From Nageia nagi (lineage: Eukaryota; Pinophyta): a stretch of DNA of 64,000 nucleotides. Below, in pieces: positions 58,770 through 64,000 of this stretch. The stretch covers positions 79,298,001 to 79,362,000 of the forward strand of contig JBITNC010000001.1 of the NCBI GenBank assembly GCA_050084985.1, read 5' to 3'. Under the pieces are notes generated by a model. That model did no database searches. It saw nothing but the letters and a program-made list of their open reading frames with translations, and was not told the DNA's origin. The stretch's first letter is position 1. Each line of letters starts with the position of its first letter. The translations under genes and the position numbers were made by a program.

Positions 58770-59500
58770 GAAATGCATTTTTTGTTTGGGCTTATTTTTG
58801 GACATTCTAAATAGTTTATTGGAAATTTGGACACAAAATAATTTTTTTAGAATACTTCTACTGGACTTATTTGTTAGACATTCAAAATAATGTGTTGGAA
58901 ACTTTGTCTATATAAAGTGTATAATGATTAATAGACCTTTTTATTGGATACTATTTTTTGAAAAATATATGGATGTTGATGTTTTTATTTGAATTTTTTG
59001 TATATTATTTTGTTGAAAACCATATTTTATCATTTGAATGTAGGTGAAATCTATTTGTGATTAATGCTAACACATACATGTTCAAAGTTAATATTTTCTA
59101 AATCTATTCCTCCTTACATGCATTAACTAATTCTAGTCCAAAAGAATAAACTACTACGAATTATTTCTATCTGTAAAGATATAAATTTATTTCAAAGTTA
59201 TTTGGGAATTTAAAATTTGATATAAAATTAAAGATCAAGAATTTATTGAAATGAGATGATAAAAATTTGAACAGACTATCTATAACCCATATAGTTGTAA
59301 TGACCTTATTATCTCTTTAAGTTCACACAAAACTAAAAATAAACCATTTATAATCCATATATCTAAAATAAACACTCATCACCCTTATCTTTGAGTTCAT
59401 ACAAAATTGAAAAATCCATCTATCATCCTATAGTTGAAATAAACCTTCATCGCCCTTATCTTTTTTTTTTTTTTTAAGTGTTGGTATTATTTGAGACAGT
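58770..59500. other. no recognisable gene
   Basis: AT-rich. A poly(T) run at 59461-59475 lies at the end of the hAT remnant that follows. Confidence 0.4.
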
Positions 59501-59529
59501 TTTATTGCAATTGTTGATATCAACATTTG

Positions 59530-61960
59530 ATGGTGCTTTGTTGCTAACACTTCTCCTCTATGTTATTGATCTCCAAAATGCCACAACACTATCCATGGGA
59601 AAATCATTCATAGAGTAGTGTGAAATATAGAATCATAACCAACTATCCAAATGCTTTTCTAACATGTTCCTTTATTTTGATTTAATAAAAGATAATGCAT
59701 TGAATACTCTCTCATATTCCATTGAACCCAAAGTCATAGTTTGAGTTAACTCATACAACTTGAAATATTCATTCATCCCTTCTTATAAAACAATATTGAT
59801 ATATATTTTTCTTCTATAAATGACTAATGTCACACTTTCTATTGGTTTTGATAGATAATGGTATTGTTCAAGCATAATCAATACAAAATGATTCAATCAT
59901 TTTGTCAACAAATATTTATGTAGGATACCATCAACCTTTATGTCATTAACTTATACACATTTACTAAAATGAGAGATGAAAATTTCTATTTTCTAAAAAA
60001 ATAAGGTGCTTACATACTTGTTCCCATTATTTATATTCCAAAACAAGGGATTCACAATGCTCATGGATTCAAGTAAATCGTCTCATTGAAAATGTTTTTA
60101 GATCTCCACTAATAATAATTTAGAAATATTTCGTAATTTAATTTTCATTTCTAGTATGGTAGTATAAAAAAGAATTCTATGTACTTTTAACTCTTCATAT
60201 TTTGCACATATCAAATCCATTCATTTATGCTATATATGCATTGGTATTTCCTTACCATCAACATTAATACAAACATGATCATCAATATCAAATTTTAAAT
60301 AACATTTTGGATGCTTGTCATCTATTAAGATTCTCCATTGTTCAAAATAAGGACCATTGAAACTATCATTTGAATAATATAACATATCTAATGATAGACA
60401 AACCTGTTTTCTCAAATGTATAAAATTGCCTATACACACACACACACACACCTTTGTTGAGCATGTTTAATCTAATAATTAATCTTTGATAGCACTGGAA
60501 TGATACCTAATAGAGTCAATAATATTTCTAAATATGTTAAATGATACAATAAATCTTTTATTTTATCCAATACCCTTCAATTTTTATATATATACCCTAT
60601 CAATGATTGCTTTTCATCTAGTACTCTACAAGCAAGCTCATATAAAGCAATCCATCTTGTTTCATCATCCTTAAGTAGTTTTTTGTCATCAATAATCCCT
60701 AAATCAATGTTGAAACTCTCTAAATAATTTTGGACTACTTAGTATATAAGCATAAAGCTCATGTATAAGATCTTCAACATTTTCTACATTATAATGTGCT
60801 AATAATTTTATATGCCAGATTCATTTGATGAGCCATACAATGAATATGAATGATATACAAAGAAAATGTTATTTGCAATCTCACATAAAGACCATTCCTT
60901 TGACCATGCATAAGTGTAACACCATCTGGACCAATGCAAATTAATTTTGTATCTATTGCATTATCATCCATGTCAGAAATATCATTGAAATTAATGAGAA
61001 TCAACTTATAATGTTTTCAAAATTGCAATTTTCTTCCATTTTATGAATGGCTAGAAGGTGTGACTGTTAGGTATTATTTTCAAATGTATAAAGATGCATA
61101 CATACCCATGATGTATTATCAACTATTTTAACTTCATCAATTAATAATGATATGAATTATGCTCTTTTTAATACCTTTTTTACATATTATTTCTTAGTCA
61201 TTGCAAGTCAATCAACCATTTCCCATGCACTAGTATCAGAACAATGTGATTGAGGAATATTTTCTAAACTAATACTTTGATATAAAATCTTATAGTCTAA
61301 AAAATTGAAAATTGACCTTCTCTTTTTCATAATATGAAAAAATATACAAAATTATGTATGTTTAGATGATAAATTATAATCTTGAATTTTTTGAAAATGA
61401 GTTGGTATGTTTACACCTTTTTCATTAACATCTTGTTTTTCTTTTTTGTACTTTTAATACTCTGAAGTATATCTTTTATGGTTGCAATCCTTCTCTATTT
61501 TGTATATGGTCATTTTTTTCACTTTTCCATTTTTCCTATAACAAACTGATAGGATTTCCCATAATACTTTTGAATAGTATCTAATTTTAATTGTATTCTA
61601 TGGTCTCTTCCTAGTTTCCAAGGACAAATAACACATCTACATTTTGTTGGATTCATGTTATTATATAGAATTATTAGTTTAATAAATGAATATTTTGCTA
61701 CCCAATCAAACTTAAAACTCATTACCAATTGTCCATTTGCTTATCTATTATCTTTTTTGGATTTGATTGCATTGCACCATTTTCATTTTCAAATAAATTT
61801 TAATTAATAATAGCAGTATCAAAATCTGAACCAAATGCATGATGATTTGCATTTCGAGAAATTGATTTTGTATTTGATTCATTGACATAAATATTTTCAT
61901 TTACAAAAATATGTTTTGATTCTATGTCTTATAATGATGTCACTTCATCATCACATTGAT
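59530..61960 (-). pseudogene. hAT-type transposase (zinc finger, DUF4371)
   Basis: On the minus strand an N-terminal zinc-finger-like piece reads NPTKCRCVICPWKLGRDHRI (61650-61590). A DUF4371-like core has IDTKLICIGPDGVTLMHGQR and IHIHCMAHQMNLAYKI (60950-60800), where the Asp after Gly-Pro and the CMAH...NLA motif are typical. A further stretch reads CLSLDMLYYSNDSFNGPYFE (60400-60340). Near the end a broken C-terminal dimerisation region is readable in pieces (TMTLGS, ERVF, then ALSFIKS-like, about 59750-59650). Frames are scattered with stops. It would have cut and pasted a hAT DNA transposon. No terminal inverted repeats were identified. Confidence 0.78.
60430..60452. repeat. (CA)n microsatellite
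   Basis: acacacacacacacacac run inside the hAT remnant. Confidence 0.9.
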
Positions 61961-64000
61961 TTTATTAACATAAATTATGTCTAAAGTGATGTTCTATAAA
62001 TAAAATAAAAGATAGCTATTTCAAAATTCATGTATCTTTTCTATACAGAAAATGAAATTTTACAAATATACAACATATGAAAAATAAAATACATTATTAT
62101 CAAATTCAATTGGTAATTGTTGGTCAAGATGATGTAACCTAAGGGTTTGGTATGGAAAATTCTCCATTAGCTAGTAATAACAAGGTTCTTGAATGAGCAG
62201 AAGGTGGTGGGACAATGTGCTTGTGGGATTTTTTGCTTAATCTCTAGATTATAGGCTAACTCCTATATATGAAAAAGGTCAAAAATAATAGGAAAGAGAT
62301 AAAAACCTACAATATCGAACAAGAAAATGCAAATAACATAAAAACAAACTAAACCAATCAACTCAGGCATTACTACATAGGAAATAATCCATAACCAAGA
62401 CTAAGGATAGGTCAACTACCTCACTCTTGGGGTCTTGCAATTGCAATACACAACCACAACTTCAAACAAAGTTTATACATAACAATAATAAAATAAGATA
62501 ACAACCACAAAATGCAAAGGGAAAAATACTACAATATTATATTATCATATATGAAAATAGTTCTTGTAATAGGAAACTTTGCTAAAATGTTTGACCTTTT
62601 GGACTTCTAACAGTCCACTGTTTATAATGTTCTATATACAGTGGGTGGTTTTCCACCATTAATAACTTTAACTACTTCTTTGACTATGAATAGGATAAAC
62701 CTAAATAATTACAATATATATAAGAGAATCTACAATTGTAACTAATTATATAACATGGTCCTGATGCAGCATCGATTCTTGGAATTTGCAAACCTTCAAT
62801 TTGTACCCATATAGCCATATTCCATCACCTTTATCTTTGATCATGGTCCATATGGAAATGTTTTTGAATTTATGAGGTATGGTATGCCATCTTTGTAAGT
62901 ACAATCAAGTTGTCTCAATAGTTAATGACCACTTAATTCTCTACAACCATTAAGTACTTCTATCTGTAGTCCCAATTTCAAATACTGTAAGGGTGAAGGA
63001 AGATGTAACCATTCAAAATTGAGAGTGAAATACTATTGCCACATAGAAATGAGTTGCAGTCAACATGTTAACAAAATCCCAAGGGTCATACACTCTTGAT
63101 TAAGTGGACCTAGGTGTTCACATCATCTTACAATCTTTATTTATTATTGGTGGGTCTTGTTATGCCTTGGCAGGTATTATTGAAACTTTAGACTGCTTAT
63201 GGACTCACTACCTACCAATTTACTCTAAAAAATTTTATGTCATCACTCAAAAATGGTAGGGTATATTGAATATAGAGTAATGAACATATCTCACCGTGAA
63301 CCTTGTCAGGACTACTTGCTGATGAAGACTTCTATCATTCGCTAATTTTTGCCAAGGAGCATGACATCATCATTAAAATTTTGTGATTCCTATTTCATTT
63401 GAGTCTTATGATAATGTATCCTAAATTACTTAACCAAAGTTAACACCTATATTCAATAGGGCCCAAAAATAATCCTCGAACTATACTAGACCTAAGCATA
63501 AGCAATCAGATTCGCAATAGGACCTGAACTTTACTTAGACAAATACATAGACTTTATATAATATTTCCCAAAAATAACTTAACCAATTTTTACAATAAGA
63601 GATTCTTCCAGGTATATGTCTTATATATATAACTTGAAAATGACTCATAGGGCTTTGTACAAACAACACCCACCTTATAATAAAATGATGATTTTGAATG
63701 ACTTTACTAAGACCCAAAAATATGAACACAACTCAAAAATATTATAAACAATACTAAACCTTGACTAAGGAAACATATAAGATAAGACTCTTAGGAAAAG
63801 ACTAAGTATATACAAAGTAAACAAAGGATTGAACTTTATACAAGTATTTACAATTGAGAAAGGAAGGGAAATAAGAAATGAGAAATGAGAATCATAGAAG
63901 GGATTTTATTAGGAGAGAAGAATAAATGAATAATGAATATTACCCCTTAGAGTGTAATTATACAAGAATAACAATAATATAATTCATACATTTATTTTTA
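61961..64000. other. no recognisable gene
   Basis: AT-rich sequence with several poly(A)/TA-rich stretches. No domain, LTR end or tandem repeat could be supported. A minus-strand open stretch at 63535-63729 has no recognisable motif. Confidence 0.4.

Overview
The window looks like gene-poor nuclear DNA of a seed plant, most likely a gymnosperm with a large, old, repeat-filled genome. The evidence is the AT-rich composition, long stretches of nested and decayed transposable elements, several pentatricopeptide (PPR) gene fragments, degenerate CCCTAAA-type arrays inside the sequence, and hAT, PIF1/Helitron and plant-mobile-domain remnants of the kind common in conifers. The species cannot be named from sequence alone. 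Almost every protein-like stretch is broken by stops or frameshifts. The only convincing intact host coding piece is a first exon on the minus strand (4862-5229).

Left part, 1-9.6 kb. A tRNA-related SINE-like remnant is followed by an array of diverged tandem units (about 940-4850). These units repeat the exon/intron boundary of the 4862-5229 exon. A 1.9 kb retroposon with a 13 bp target duplication (1778-3669) interrupts the array. From 6.1 to 9.6 kb lies a minus-strand PIF1/Helitron-type helicase pseudogene, split by a second, related retroposon (6259-7855) with a 14 bp duplication.

Centre, 9.6-26 kb. Two complete LTR retrotransposons lie almost side by side, both on the minus strand. Element A (9614-18045) carries only a gag and, antisense to it, a degenerate plant-mobile-domain gene. 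It sits inside the same helicase pseudogene, whose reading resumes at 18046. Element B (18862-25885) is a full Ty3/gypsy element with gag, protease, RT, RNase H and integrase, an initiator-Met primer site and a perfect TCTAG target duplication.

26-41 kb holds PPR fragments, small tandem repeats, one LTR with a polypurine tract (33162-33892), a B3-domain fragment and a CCCTAAA-like array (37.8-40.25 kb) with a 721 bp solo LTR inserted in it.

Right part, 41-64 kb. A non-autonomous copia-like element (41606-44905) encodes a gag N-terminus fused to a long acidic repeat region. A CACTA (En/Spm) remnant (about 45.1-49.5 kb) has TTTAGGG-like repeats filling an intron-like gap. These are followed by another LTR, a gypsy gag fragment, a 24 bp minisatellite, an unrecognised multi-exon pseudogene with a 27 bp Gln/Asn-rich repeat, and a hAT (DUF4371-type) transposase pseudogene. 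Most genes here do not cooperate. What the window shows is a chronology of insertions, several of which can be undone at base resolution.
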